Source: Candidatus Aerophobota bacterium
GTDB taxonomy: Bacteria > Aerophobota > Aerophobia > Aerophobales > B47-G16
Reading direction: 5' to 3'
DNA length: 9,516 nucleotides
Assembly (NCBI GenBank): GCA_003648815.1
Contig: QMPZ01000050.1
Span: 1-9,516 of the forward strand
This document shows positions 1 to 6,908 of this stretch, piece after piece. Both the position numbers and the translations under genes were made by a program. A model generated the notes under the pieces. It did no database searches and had not been told where the DNA came from. It saw only the letters and a program-made list of their open reading frames with translations. Every line of letters starts with the position of its first letter. The stretch's first letter is position 1.

Positions 1-1
1 A

Positions 2-619
2 TATGATTCCAGGATAAGTTCCGCCAATCCTCTTAATTTTCCCGAATATGAGGAAAAGTTAGAGAAGAGCAGAAAACAGACAGGTTTAGATGAGGCAGCG
101 ATAATAGGAGAAGGGAAAATCGGGGGAAGGAAGATAGCGGTGGGAGTCACCGACTTCGGATTTATGGGTGGAAGTATGGGCTCCGTGGTGGGGGAGAGGA
201 TAACCCTGATCATAGAGAAAGCCATGGAGAAAGGATATCCTCTCCTTCTGATTTCTGGATCAGGAGGAGGAGCTCGGATGCAGGAGGGGGTAATATCTTT
301 GATGCAGATGGCCAAGACCAGTGCAGCGATAGCAAGGTTGAAGAGACAAGGACTTCTATATATATCCCTTCTCACTCACCCCACCATGGGAGGAGTTATG
401 GCAAGCTTTGCCAGCCAGGGAGATATCATATTGGCTGAACCAGGAGCCCTTCTGGGCTTTGCTGGACCTCGGGTGATAAAACAGACCATCAAGCAACAAA
501 TTCCTCCAAGATTTCAAAGAGCAGAGTCCCTGCTTGAACACGGGATGATCGACCTGGTGGTGAAGAGAAAGGAAATTAGACCTACCTTAATCAAGATCTT
601 GGACCTTATCCTTTCATAG
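2..619 (+). CDS. accD: Acetyl-CoA carboxylase carboxyltransferase subunit beta, C-terminal part (5' end cut by window)
   Basis: AccD forms, with AccA, the carboxyltransferase that moves CO2 from carboxybiotin (on AccB) to acetyl-CoA, giving malonyl-CoA for cytoplasmic fatty acid synthesis. The frame is open from base 2, so 205 codons plus the TAG stop are visible; the GTG at 140 is internal, not the start. The N-terminal zinc ribbon (four Cys) lies left of the window. Visible crotonase-fold signatures are GFMGGSMGSVVGE (about 161-199), GGARMQEG followed by SLMQMAKTSAA (about 266-334), HPTMGGVMASFA and EPGALLGFAGPRVI, and the ending IPPRFQRAESLLEHGMIDLVV. All are close to E. coli and Bacillus AccD as I remember them. 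One oddity is an extra glycine in the SGGAR loop, which reads SGSGGGAR (254-277). The next gene starts after 77 nt. The identification is secure. Confidence 0.97.
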   Translation, partial: YDSRISSANPLNFPEYEEKLEKSRKQTGLDEAAIIGEGKIGGRKIAVGVTDFGFMGGSMGSVVGERITLIIEKAMEKGYPLLLISGSGGGARMQEGVISLMQMAKTSAAIARLKRQGLLYISLLTHPTMGGVMASFASQGDIILAEPGALLGFAGPRVIKQTIKQQIPPRFQRAESLLEHGMIDLVVKRKEIRPTLIKILDLILS

Positions 620-640
620 GAGGACTTTGGAACACCATCG

Positions 641-700
641 ATGAACTCTTTTGAAGATGAGGCTGAGCTCAACTCAAAACTAAAGAAGGAGGTTAAATGA
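641..700 (+). other. Possible 19-codon micro-ORF coupled to the ferredoxin start
   Basis: In the 77-nt spacer after accD an ATG at 641 opens a 19-codon frame (MNSFEDEAELNSKLKKEVK) whose TGA overlaps the ferredoxin ATG as ATGA (697-700). The peptide is highly charged and resembles nothing I know. The nearest Shine-Dalgarno, AGGAGG at 618-623, lies 17 nt upstream of the ATG, which is too far for normal use. The overlap with the next start is the only positive sign. It is most likely chance or a translational-coupling leader. Confidence 0.12.
686..692 (+). promoter_or_regulatory. Shine-Dalgarno of the ferredoxin gene
   Basis: AAGGAGG is a full-strength ribosome binding site. It lies 4 nt before the ATG at 697 and 7 nt before a second, adjacent in-frame ATG at 700. 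The latter has the more usual spacing, so the protein may begin at its second methionine. Confidence 0.75.
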
Positions 701-888
701 TGAAAAGGCCGGTTATAAACGAGGAGTTATGTACAGGATGCGGAGTATGTGTTGATGAGTGTCCAAATAGCTGCTTAGAGTTAAAAAACGACGTATCAGT
801 TCTGGTCAGGCCGGAGGATTGTACCGGATGTGAATCCTGTGCAGAGGCCTGTCCCTCGGAAGCTATTACCATGGAGGAGAACGAATAA
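697..888 (+). CDS. 2[4Fe-4S] ferredoxin, 63 aa
   Basis: This is a small cytoplasmic low-potential electron carrier of the clostridial/bacterial 2[4Fe-4S] type. Two cluster motifs are complete: C12-x2-C15-x2-C18-x3-C22-P and C42-x2-C45-x2-C48-x3-C52-P. In this fold each cluster takes three Cys from one motif and the last Cys from the other. An additional C26 follows the first motif. The length (63 residues) and acidic C-terminus fit a free ferredoxin rather than an enzyme subunit. It sits 77 nt after accD and 55 nt before ispG, whose product needs two low-potential electrons per turnover, and the Rnf complex encoded farther right uses ferredoxin as its electron donor or acceptor. That it serves IspG or Rnf is inferred from position. 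Family assignment is very secure; the partner is not. Confidence 0.95.
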   Translation: MMKRPVINEELCTGCGVCVDECPNSCLELKNDVSVLVRPEDCTGCESCAEACPSEAITMEENE

Positions 889-909
889 ATCCTGAGCAGC
901 TGATCGGAA

Positions 910-935
910 GCTTGGGGGGAACATCCCCCTCAAGC
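910..935 (+). promoter_or_regulatory. Strong GC-rich hairpin immediately upstream of ispG
   Basis: Arms GCTTGGGGGG (910-919) and CCCCTCAAGC (926-935) pair over 10 bp (one G-U) around a 6-nt loop, AACATC. The hairpin ends 8 nt before the ispG ATG and occupies the place where a Shine-Dalgarno should be. The following bases are ATTAAAAA rather than a T-run, so it is not a typical intrinsic terminator on the plus strand. On the minus strand no T-run follows the stem either. Possible roles are translational control of ispG, an mRNA processing or stability point between ferredoxin and ispG, or transcriptional pausing. The structure is seen; its function is inferred. Confidence 0.55.
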
Positions 936-943
936 ATTAAAAA

Positions 944-2047
944 ATGAAAAGAAGAAAAAGTCGACTGATAAAGATTGGCAAGGTAAAGATTGGAGATAAT
1001 AGCCCCATAGTAGTACAGGGAATGACCAAGACGGATACAGAGGATATAACAGCCACCGTAAAACAAATTGAAAAGCTCACAAAGGCAGGAGCTAAAATAG
1101 TAAGGATGGCCGTTCCCACGAGGAGGGCAGCTAAAGCTATCTCGCAAATTAAGGCGCGGGTAGATGTGCCCCTGGTAGCTGATGTTCATTTTAACCATCG
1201 AATAGCTCTCGAGTGCATAGATCAGGGAGTGGACAAGGTGAGGATTAACCCTGGCAATATGGGGAAGGAGGAGATATTGCGGGTAGCAAAAAGGGCCAAG
1301 GAGGCAGGCATTCCTCTTCGCATAGGGGTGAACTCGGGTTCGCTGGAAGAAAAGTTTCTGGGGGAAAATTTGGACAAAGTAAGAGGATATCGTGAAGAAA
1401 AACATAGAGAGATCATAGCCAAGGCAATGGCGGAAAGCGCCCTGCAGGTCGTGAGGCTTTTAGAGGAAGAAAACTTTTTTGATATCGTCGTCTCTCTTAA
1501 GTCGTCCGACGTCCTCACCACTGTCCTCTCCTACGAACTTATCGCCGATAAAATTCCCTACCCCTTGCACTTAGGAATAACCGCCACCGGTCCCCCTCCT
1601 CAGGGCACCATCAAATCTTCCATAGGAATGGGCATGCTTCTTGCCCAGGGGATTGGAGATACCCTGAGGGTCTCTTTAACCGCTGACCCTGTAGAAGAGG
1701 TGAGGATGGGATATCAGATTCTCAAAACACTTCATCTATATGAGGCTGGTCCCACCCTCATATCCTGTCCTACTTGTGGAAGGTGTAAAGTTGACCTCAA
1801 ATCCATCGTCGAGAAGGTCCTCTCTAAAATAGAAGAGATGAAAAGCCCTTTAACTGTAGCAATTATGGGCTGCGAGGTTAACGGTCCAGGAGAAGCAAAG
1901 GAGGCAGATATCGGGATAGCCTGCATGAGAGGCGGAGGAGTGCTCTTCAAAAAGGGAAAGAGGATCAAAAAACTCAAGAAAGAGGAAATGGTAAAGGTCT
2001 TGCTAAGGGAAATTAAGCTTTTAGCAGGCGAGTCTATAAATGGCTAA
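944..2047 (+). CDS. ispG: 4-hydroxy-3-methylbut-2-en-1-yl diphosphate synthase (ferredoxin/flavodoxin-dependent)
   Basis: IspG (GcpE) catalyses the reductive ring opening of methylerythritol cyclodiphosphate to HMBPP, the penultimate MEP-pathway step toward isoprenoids, in the cytoplasm. At 367 residues it is the bacterial two-domain form, without the central insertion domain of plant-type enzymes. The TIM barrel (about 1-250) carries IVVQGMTKTDTED, ADVHFNHRIAL, VRINPGN and LHLGITATG. The C-terminal reductase-like domain has the [4Fe-4S] ligands C275 and C278 (CPTCGRC), C310 and E317 (in EVNGPGEA). They match E. coli C270/C273/C305/E312 with a constant offset of five. The ATG at 944 fits the family N-terminus (KRRKS...), but no Shine-Dalgarno is visible, only the hairpin at 910-935. 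The stop overlaps pyrG by 8 nt, implying cotranscription. The upstream ferredoxin is a plausible electron donor. Very secure. Confidence 0.98.
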   Translation: MKRRKSRLIKIGKVKIGDNSPIVVQGMTKTDTEDITATVKQIEKLTKAGAKIVRMAVPTRRAAKAISQIKARVDVPLVADVHFNHRIALECIDQGVDKVRINPGNMGKEEILRVAKRAKEAGIPLRIGVNSGSLEEKFLGENLDKVRGYREEKHREIIAKAMAESALQVVRLLEEENFFDIVVSLKSSDVLTTVLSYELIADKIPYPLHLGITATGPPPQGTIKSSIGMGMLLAQGIGDTLRVSLTADPVEEVRMGYQILKTLHLYEAGPTLISCPTCGRCKVDLKSIVEKVLSKIEEMKSPLTVAIMGCEVNGPGEAKEADIGIACMRGGGVLFKKGKRIKKLKKEEMVKVLLREIKLLAGESING

Positions 2048-3647
2048 GTTCATATTCGTAACCGGAGGAGTTCTTTCCTCTCTGGGAAAGGGTATAGCTT
2101 CAGCTTCCATCGGGGCTCTTCTCAAAAACCGAGGAATTAAGGTAAGCATGCTGAAGTTTGACCCTTATATTAACGTGGACCCGGGAACGATGAGTCCATA
2201 TCAGCATGGGGAGGTGTTCGTTACCAGGGACGGAGCGGAAACGGACCTTGATCTCGGGCATTATGAGCGCTTCATCGGAATAGAAATGCTCTCCTATAAT
2301 AACGTGACGGCCGGCCAGATTTACTGCGCAGTGATCGAAAAGGAAAGAAGAGGGGAATATCTGGGAAAGACCATTCAGGTGGTCCCTCATATCACCGGAG
2401 AAATTCAAGAGAGGATAAGAAAGGTAGCCATCAAGGATAAAGCTGAGGTGGTCATCACAGAGATAGGAGGCACAGTGGGCGATATTGAATCCCTTCCCTT
2501 CTTAGAGGCGATAAGACAGTTTCGCCTGCGAGAAGGTAGAGAAAATACCCTGTTCATACACCTCACCCTTGTTCCCTATATTCCCTCAGCAGCGGAGCTT
2601 AAGACCAAGCCCACTCAACATAGCGTGGGTAAGCTGCGGGAGATAGGAATCCAGCCGGATATAATTCTCTGTCGAACGCAGGTCCCCTTGACTCAGGAAG
2701 CGAGAGAGAAAATCTCCCTTTTTTGTAGTGTGGAGAAAAAGGACGTCATCCAGGCCATAGATGTGGACAACATTTACGAGGTTCCTCTTCGCTTCGAAAG
2801 GGAGGGGCTTACGGATAACATCTTAGAGAAGTTAGGCCTGTCAGCCCCGGAAAAAGATCTGAAGAAGTGGCAAGTCTGGGTTGAAAGGACAAATTCCCTT
2901 CAAAAAGAGGTAAAGATCAGTATAGTTGGCAAATATGTGAAATTAAAGGATGCTTACAAGAGCCTGAACGAAGCCCTTACCCATGCGGGAGTAGCCAATG
3001 AGGTAAAGGTGAGGGCACGCTGGATAGAAGCTGAGGACGTGGAAAGGAATCCAGAAGTCCATCTTTCCGACTCTCAAGGTATTCTGGTCCCAGGAGGATT
3101 TGGTGAACGGGGAATAGAAGGAAAGATAATGGCTGCCCAATATGCCCGTGAGAAGAGAATTCCTTTCCTGGGAATCTGCTTAGGGATGCAGTGCGCTGTC
3201 ATTGAATTTGCCCGCAACGTAGCTGGATTAAGGGAAGCCAACAGCACAGAGTTCAGCCCTCACACTCCTCATCCGGTAATAGATCTCCTGCCAGAGCAAA
3301 GAAAAGTCAAAAGCAAGGGTGGAACGATGAGGCTGGGCTCTTATCCCTGTAAGCTGAAGAGAAATAGCTTCAGCTTCCAGGCTTATGGTAGAGAGATAAT
3401 CTACGAGCGCCACCGACACCGCTATGAGTTCAACAACCATTATAGAAAAGTTCTTGTTCAGAGGGGATTGAGGATAGCGGGGGTTTTCCCGGAAAGAAAT
3501 CTGGTGGAGATAGTTGAGATCTCGGATCATCCCTGGTTTGTGGCTACTCAATTTCATCCAGAATTTCAATCCTCTCCCTTCTCACCCCATCCCCTGTTCA
3601 GGGATTTCATAAAGGCGGCATTGAACTTCAACGGACCGGCTAAGTAA
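2040..3647 (+). CDS. pyrG: CTP synthase (glutamine hydrolysing)
   Basis: PyrG aminates UTP to CTP using ATP and glutamine-derived ammonia. The full length of 535 residues is normal. The N-terminal synthetase domain (about 1-270) has the start signature FVTGGVLSSLGKG, then KFDPYINVDPGTMSP, the UTP/Mg-binding stretch around D71 (DLDLGHYERF) and E141 in TEIGGTVGDIES. The C-terminal class I glutamine amidotransferase domain (about 290-530) has the oxyanion strand PGGFGERG (351-358), nucleophile C380 in GICLGMQ, and the H506/E508 dyad in FHPEFQ. The catalytic triad is complete. The ATG at 2040 lies inside the end of ispG (8-nt overlap) with only a weak AGGCGAG (2026-2032) upstream, so translation is probably coupled to ispG. 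In many Gram-negative bacteria pyrG is followed by kdsA; here it is followed by a methyltransferase gene after 63 nt. Very secure. Confidence 0.98.
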   Translation: MAKFIFVTGGVLSSLGKGIASASIGALLKNRGIKVSMLKFDPYINVDPGTMSPYQHGEVFVTRDGAETDLDLGHYERFIGIEMLSYNNVTAGQIYCAVIEKERRGEYLGKTIQVVPHITGEIQERIRKVAIKDKAEVVITEIGGTVGDIESLPFLEAIRQFRLREGRENTLFIHLTLVPYIPSAAELKTKPTQHSVGKLREIGIQPDIILCRTQVPLTQEAREKISLFCSVEKKDVIQAIDVDNIYEVPLRFEREGLTDNILEKLGLSAPEKDLKKWQVWVERTNSLQKEVKISIVGKYVKLKDAYKSLNEALTHAGVANEVKVRARWIEAEDVERNPEVHLSDSQGILVPGGFGERGIEGKIMAAQYAREKRIPFLGICLGMQCAVIEFARNVAGLREANSTEFSPHTPHPVIDLLPEQRKVKSKGGTMRLGSYPCKLKRNSFSFQAYGREIIYERHRHRYEFNNHYRKVLVQRGLRIAGVFPERNLVEIVEISDHPWFVATQFHPEFQSSPFSPHPLFRDFIKAALNFNGPAK

Positions 3648-3710
3648 AGGCAGCTTTGAGCTTACAGTTATCCTCAGGTGGCAAAAGTAGCCTTATAAGG
3701 AAGCAGGAAA

Positions 3711-4436
3711 GTGAAAAGATATCTCCTCTACTTAGCGGTTGCCACAGGATTAATAGCGATTTTCCTTGTCGGAGTTTTTCTTCTTCGGGAACGGACAAAG
3801 GAGCGCACCTATGAATCAGCAGCTGAGAGGATGGTAGCCGAACAAATTGAAAAAAGAGGGGTTAAGGATAAGAGGGTACTTCAAGCTATGCGCACCGTTC
3901 CTCGTCATAAGTTCGTTCCCGATGAGCTTAAAGCTTATGCCTATGAGGACAGACCTCTTCCCATAGGGTGCGGACAGACCATCTCCCAGCCTTACATCGT
4001 GGCCCTTATGACAGAACTGTTAAAGGTGGACGAGGAGGATAAAGTCCTGGAGGTGGGAACAGGCTCAGGCTATCAGGCAGCTATCCTCTCGCAGATTGTC
4101 AGGGAAGTTTATACCATAGAGATATTTGAGGAACTGGGAATCTCTGCCAAAAGGAGACTTAGAGAGCTGGGCTATTCCAACGTAAAGGTGAGGATAGGAG
4201 ATGGATACTATGGCTGGCCAGAGGAAGCTCCCTTTGACGCCATCATCGTCACCTGTGCGGCCACCCACATCCCTCCGCCTTTGATCGCTCAGCTAAGGGA
4301 AGGGGGGAGAATGTGCATTCCCGTGGGAGGAGCCTTTCAGGTTCAAAACCTTATGCTGGTAGAGAAAAGGGACGGAAAGATTATGAGCAGAAATATCCTT
4401 CCAGTAAGGTTCGTGCCTATGTTAGGAAAACACTGA
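3711..4436 (+). CDS. pcm: Protein-L-isoaspartate O-methyltransferase with N-terminal membrane anchor
   Basis: Pcm (PIMT) methylates abnormal L-isoaspartyl residues in aged proteins with S-adenosylmethionine, starting their repair. The methyltransferase part (about 32-241) is complete: the family signature GQTISQPYIVALMTELL (about 89-105), SAM-binding motif I LEVGTGSGYQAAIL (about 113-126), the acidic VYTIEI strand, the RIGDGYYGW segment and the motif around DAIIVTCAA. Unlike the usual cytosolic enzyme of about 210 residues, this one begins with MKRY followed by a hydrophobic stretch at residues 4-25 and a charged RERTKER, so it looks like a signal anchor or uncleaved signal peptide. The GTG start at 3711 has AAGGA (3697-3701) at good spacing, and the membrane segment is in frame directly after it, so the extension appears real. 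It lies 63 nt after pyrG and 39 nt before a polytopic membrane protein. The family is secure; which side of the membrane it faces is unknown. Confidence 0.92.
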   Translation: MKRYLLYLAVATGLIAIFLVGVFLLRERTKERTYESAAERMVAEQIEKRGVKDKRVLQAMRTVPRHKFVPDELKAYAYEDRPLPIGCGQTISQPYIVALMTELLKVDEEDKVLEVGTGSGYQAAILSQIVREVYTIEIFEELGISAKRRLRELGYSNVKVRIGDGYYGWPEEAPFDAIIVTCAATHIPPPLIAQLREGGRMCIPVGGAFQVQNLMLVEKRDGKIMSRNILPVRFVPMLGKH

Positions 4437-4475
4437 GAACCGGTGAAAAGTAACTGCTGAGATAGGGGAAAGATA

Positions 4476-6881
4476 ATGAACATCTTCATTTCTGTATTTC
4501 TCATCTCCCTTTCCATGCTATCCTATGAAATTCTGTTGATGCGGATTTTCTCGGTAATCTCATGGTCCCATTTTGCCTATATGGTGATCAGCATAGCCCT
4601 CTTAGGCTTTGGGGTCAGCGGGACCTTTATCAGCTTACTTCAAGAAAGATTAAAAAGGCGCTTTTACCAATTTTTTAGTCTCTTCGCCTTTCTCTTCTCC
4701 CTCTCCCTTCCTCTCTGTTTTGCCCTCTCTCAGAGGATTCCCTTTAGTCCCTTTCTCATCGTCTGGTATTCAAGGGAGTATCTGCATCTTCTGGAATACT
4801 ACCTTGTCTTTCTCATTCCCTTTTTTCTGGGGGCTACTTGCATTGGGCTTTCCTTTCTGAAGTTTCATCAAAAGATTCCCAGAATTTACTTTGTCAACCT
4901 CCTCGGCTCAGGAGCGGGAACTATGGGGGCAGTTCTGGCCATGTATGTTTTACCCCCCCTCTCCATTCTGGGTGTAATAACCATACTGGCCTTTCTTTCC
5001 GCGTTGCTCCCAGCTTTTAATTTAAGCAAAAAAGCCTTCATTACAGCTACAGCTGTCTTCCTGGTTCCTGTGCTTTTCCTCCTCCTTCATCTTCCTCAGC
5101 CTCGAATTTCCCAGTATAAAGGACTCAGCGTCGCTTTAAAGCTTCCTCAGGCAGAAATCCTCAGCCAGAGATTCTCCCCCTTAGGTCGTCTTGATGTGGT
5201 AAGGAGCCCGGCCATAAGATATGCCCCGGGCTTGAGCCTCAACTTTAAAGGAAAAATCCCTCCTCAATTAGCACTCTTCATAGATGCAGATTCTATGTGT
5301 GCTATAACTGACTTTCGAGGAGATTTGTCCAATCTAAGGTACTTAGATTACCTGACTTCAGCCCTACCTTATCATCTTTTAAATGAACCAAGCGTGCTCA
5401 TCTTAGGAGCAGGAGGGGGCTCAGAGGTTCTTTGTGCTCTATACCACAATGCCTCCTCAATTAAGGCGGTGGAGGTAAATCCCCAGGTAATAGATTTGGT
5501 GAAGGAAGAATATGGTGAGTTTTCCCATCACCTTTACTCTCATCCCCGGGTAAGTGTCAAGATAGCTGAGGGACGGGGGTTTTTAGAGGCTACAGATGAG
5601 AAATACGACCTCATTCAAATATCGCTTCTGGACTCTTTCAGCGCCTCAGCGGCCGGAGTTTACGCCTCCTCTGAGAGCTATCTTTACACAATTGAAGCCA
5701 TCAAAAAGTACATAGAACATCTTACCCCGCAAGGCATCCTCTCCATCACCAGGTGGGTTAAGACACCTCCCAGGGATGGAATTAAGCTATTTGCCACCGC
5801 TGTGGAGTCACTGGAGGATCTGGGAGTAAAGGACCCATCCTCTCATCTCATCTTCATAAGAAGCTGGGCCACTTCCACCTTGCTTGTTGCCCGCTCTGCC
5901 TTTATCCCCTCTCAAATAGAGAGGGTCAAGAAGTTCACCGAGGAAAGGCTATTTGATCTCATCTGGTATCCGGGAATCAGATCTGAGGAGACAAATCGAT
6001 ATAACATCTTAGCCTGGCCCTATTATTATGAGGCAGCTCAGAAGATCTTATCTGAGGAAAGGGAAAAGTTTTATGAGGATTATCTCTTTTATATAAGGCC
6101 AGCTACCGATAATCGTCCCTATTTCTTTCACTTCTTCAAGTGGAAATCCCTGCCATATCTTCTCAGGACCATGGGAAGGGCATGGATTCCCTTTATGGAA
6201 TGGGGATATGTAATCCTCATAGCCACCTTAGTTCAAGCAATAGGAGCAAGCATACTTTTGGTCATCCTTCCCCTGTTCTTTTTGAAGAAGAGAGCCACCT
6301 CAAGGGATAAATTGCGCGTCTTCATCTACTTTCTCCTTTTGGGGATGGGGTATATGTTCATGGAAATTTCCTTTATCCAGAAGTTTACCCTCTTCTTATT
6401 TTACCCCATTTATTCTGTGGCGGTGGTGATATGTGGCTTTCTCATATTCTCCGGATGGGGAAGTTACCTTAGCGAGCGGATTCACTTTAAAAGGATGAGT
6501 ACCATAGAGGTGGCCATAGGCGGGATAGTAACTATCTCCCTGATTTACTTAATATGGCTGAAGGAGATCTTTGCCTCATTTATCTGGCTTCCTGACTGGC
6601 TGAAGATATCGCTCTCGCTCTTGCTCATTGCTCCCCTGGCCTTTTTTATGGGTATGCCCTTCCCCTCGGGTTTGAGGAGGGTCTCCTCTAATGCACCTTC
6701 TCTGATTCCCTGGGCCTGGGGGATAAACGGATGTTCCTCGGTGATCAGCGCTGTCCTGGCCATCATCCTGGCCATCTCAGGCGGGTTCAACTTAGTGATA
6801 GGAATATCCTTAGCCTCGTACACCTTAGCTGCGGTAAGTTTTATTCATTATTACTACATTCCCTCAGATCTGAAGATCTAA
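4476..6881 (+). CDS. Polytopic membrane protein with central spermidine-synthase-like domain
   Basis: This 801-residue protein has about seven hydrophobic helices at the N-terminus (roughly 2-22, 32-52, 66-86, 105-128, 138-160, 162-182, 188-206), a soluble region at about 210-565, and about seven more helices (roughly 575-603, 613-632, 640-662, 677-695, 709-729, 747-769, 772-791). The soluble region has a spermidine-synthase-type Rossmann fold: nucleotide-binding loop ILGAGGGSE (309-317), acidic ribose-binding E333 in AVEVNP, and D386 in LLDSFS where aminopropyltransferases carry a DxxDP-type motif, which is absent here. I recognise it as one of the fused membrane/spermidine-synthase-like proteins common in anaerobes and environmental genomes (N-terminal YEILLMRIFSV, later TDNRPYFFHF, C-terminal PWAWGINGCSSV). 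Their function is not established to my knowledge. ATG at 4476 follows AGGGGAAAG. It may modify small molecules or proteins; true polyamine synthesis is doubtful. Confidence 0.88.
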   Translation: MNIFISVFLISLSMLSYEILLMRIFSVISWSHFAYMVISIALLGFGVSGTFISLLQERLKRRFYQFFSLFAFLFSLSLPLCFALSQRIPFSPFLIVWYSREYLHLLEYYLVFLIPFFLGATCIGLSFLKFHQKIPRIYFVNLLGSGAGTMGAVLAMYVLPPLSILGVITILAFLSALLPAFNLSKKAFITATAVFLVPVLFLLLHLPQPRISQYKGLSVALKLPQAEILSQRFSPLGRLDVVRSPAIRYAPGLSLNFKGKIPPQLALFIDADSMCAITDFRGDLSNLRYLDYLTSALPYHLLNEPSVLILGAGGGSEVLCALYHNASSIKAVEVNPQVIDLVKEEYGEFSHHLYSHPRVSVKIAEGRGFLEATDEKYDLIQISLLDSFSASAAGVYASSESYLYTIEAIKKYIEHLTPQGILSITRWVKTPPRDGIKLFATAVESLEDLGVKDPSSHLIFIRSWATSTLLVARSAFIPSQIERVKKFTEERLFDLIWYPGIRSEETNRYNILAWPYYYEAAQKILSEEREKFYEDYLFYIRPATDNRPYFFHFFKWKSLPYLLRTMGRAWIPFMEWGYVILIATLVQAIGASILLVILPLFFLKKRATSRDKLRVFIYFLLLGMGYMFMEISFIQKFTLFLFYPIYSVAVVICGFLIFSGWGSYLSERIHFKRMSTIEVAIGGIVTISLIYLIWLKEIFASFIWLPDWLKISLSLLLIAPLAFFMGMPFPSGLRRVSSNAPSLIPWAWGINGCSSVISAVLAIILAISGGFNLVIGISLASYTLAAVSFIHYYYIPSDLKI

Positions 6882-6908
6882 AGTTACTTACGAGCAGGAG
6901 AACAGTCT

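Noticed and set aside
140..619. accD starting at GTG 140
   Set aside because: The frame is open and AccD-like back to base 2, so this GTG is internal and the gene is truncated by the window edge.
866..1405. 179-codon open frame on the minus strand
   Set aside because: It is antisense to ispG and crosses the hairpin spacer. It has no family signature and no ribosome binding site logic, so I treat it as a shadow frame.
3647..3694. Imperfect inverted repeat in the pyrG-pcm spacer (AAGGC...GCCTT plus GCTTT with AAAGT)
   Set aside because: The stem has a mismatch and a loop of about 25 nt, and no T-run follows, so it does not qualify as a terminator. It could be chance.
3691..3700. 10-bp palindrome CCTTATAAGG before pcm
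   Set aside because: It overlaps the pcm ribosome binding site and is a single copy. An operator cannot be argued without a regulator or conserved sites.
6866..6879. AGATC-TGAA-GATCT mini-hairpin at the end of the polytopic gene
   Set aside because: The 5-bp AT-rich stem has no T-run and overlaps the last codons of the gene, so it is too weak for a terminator.
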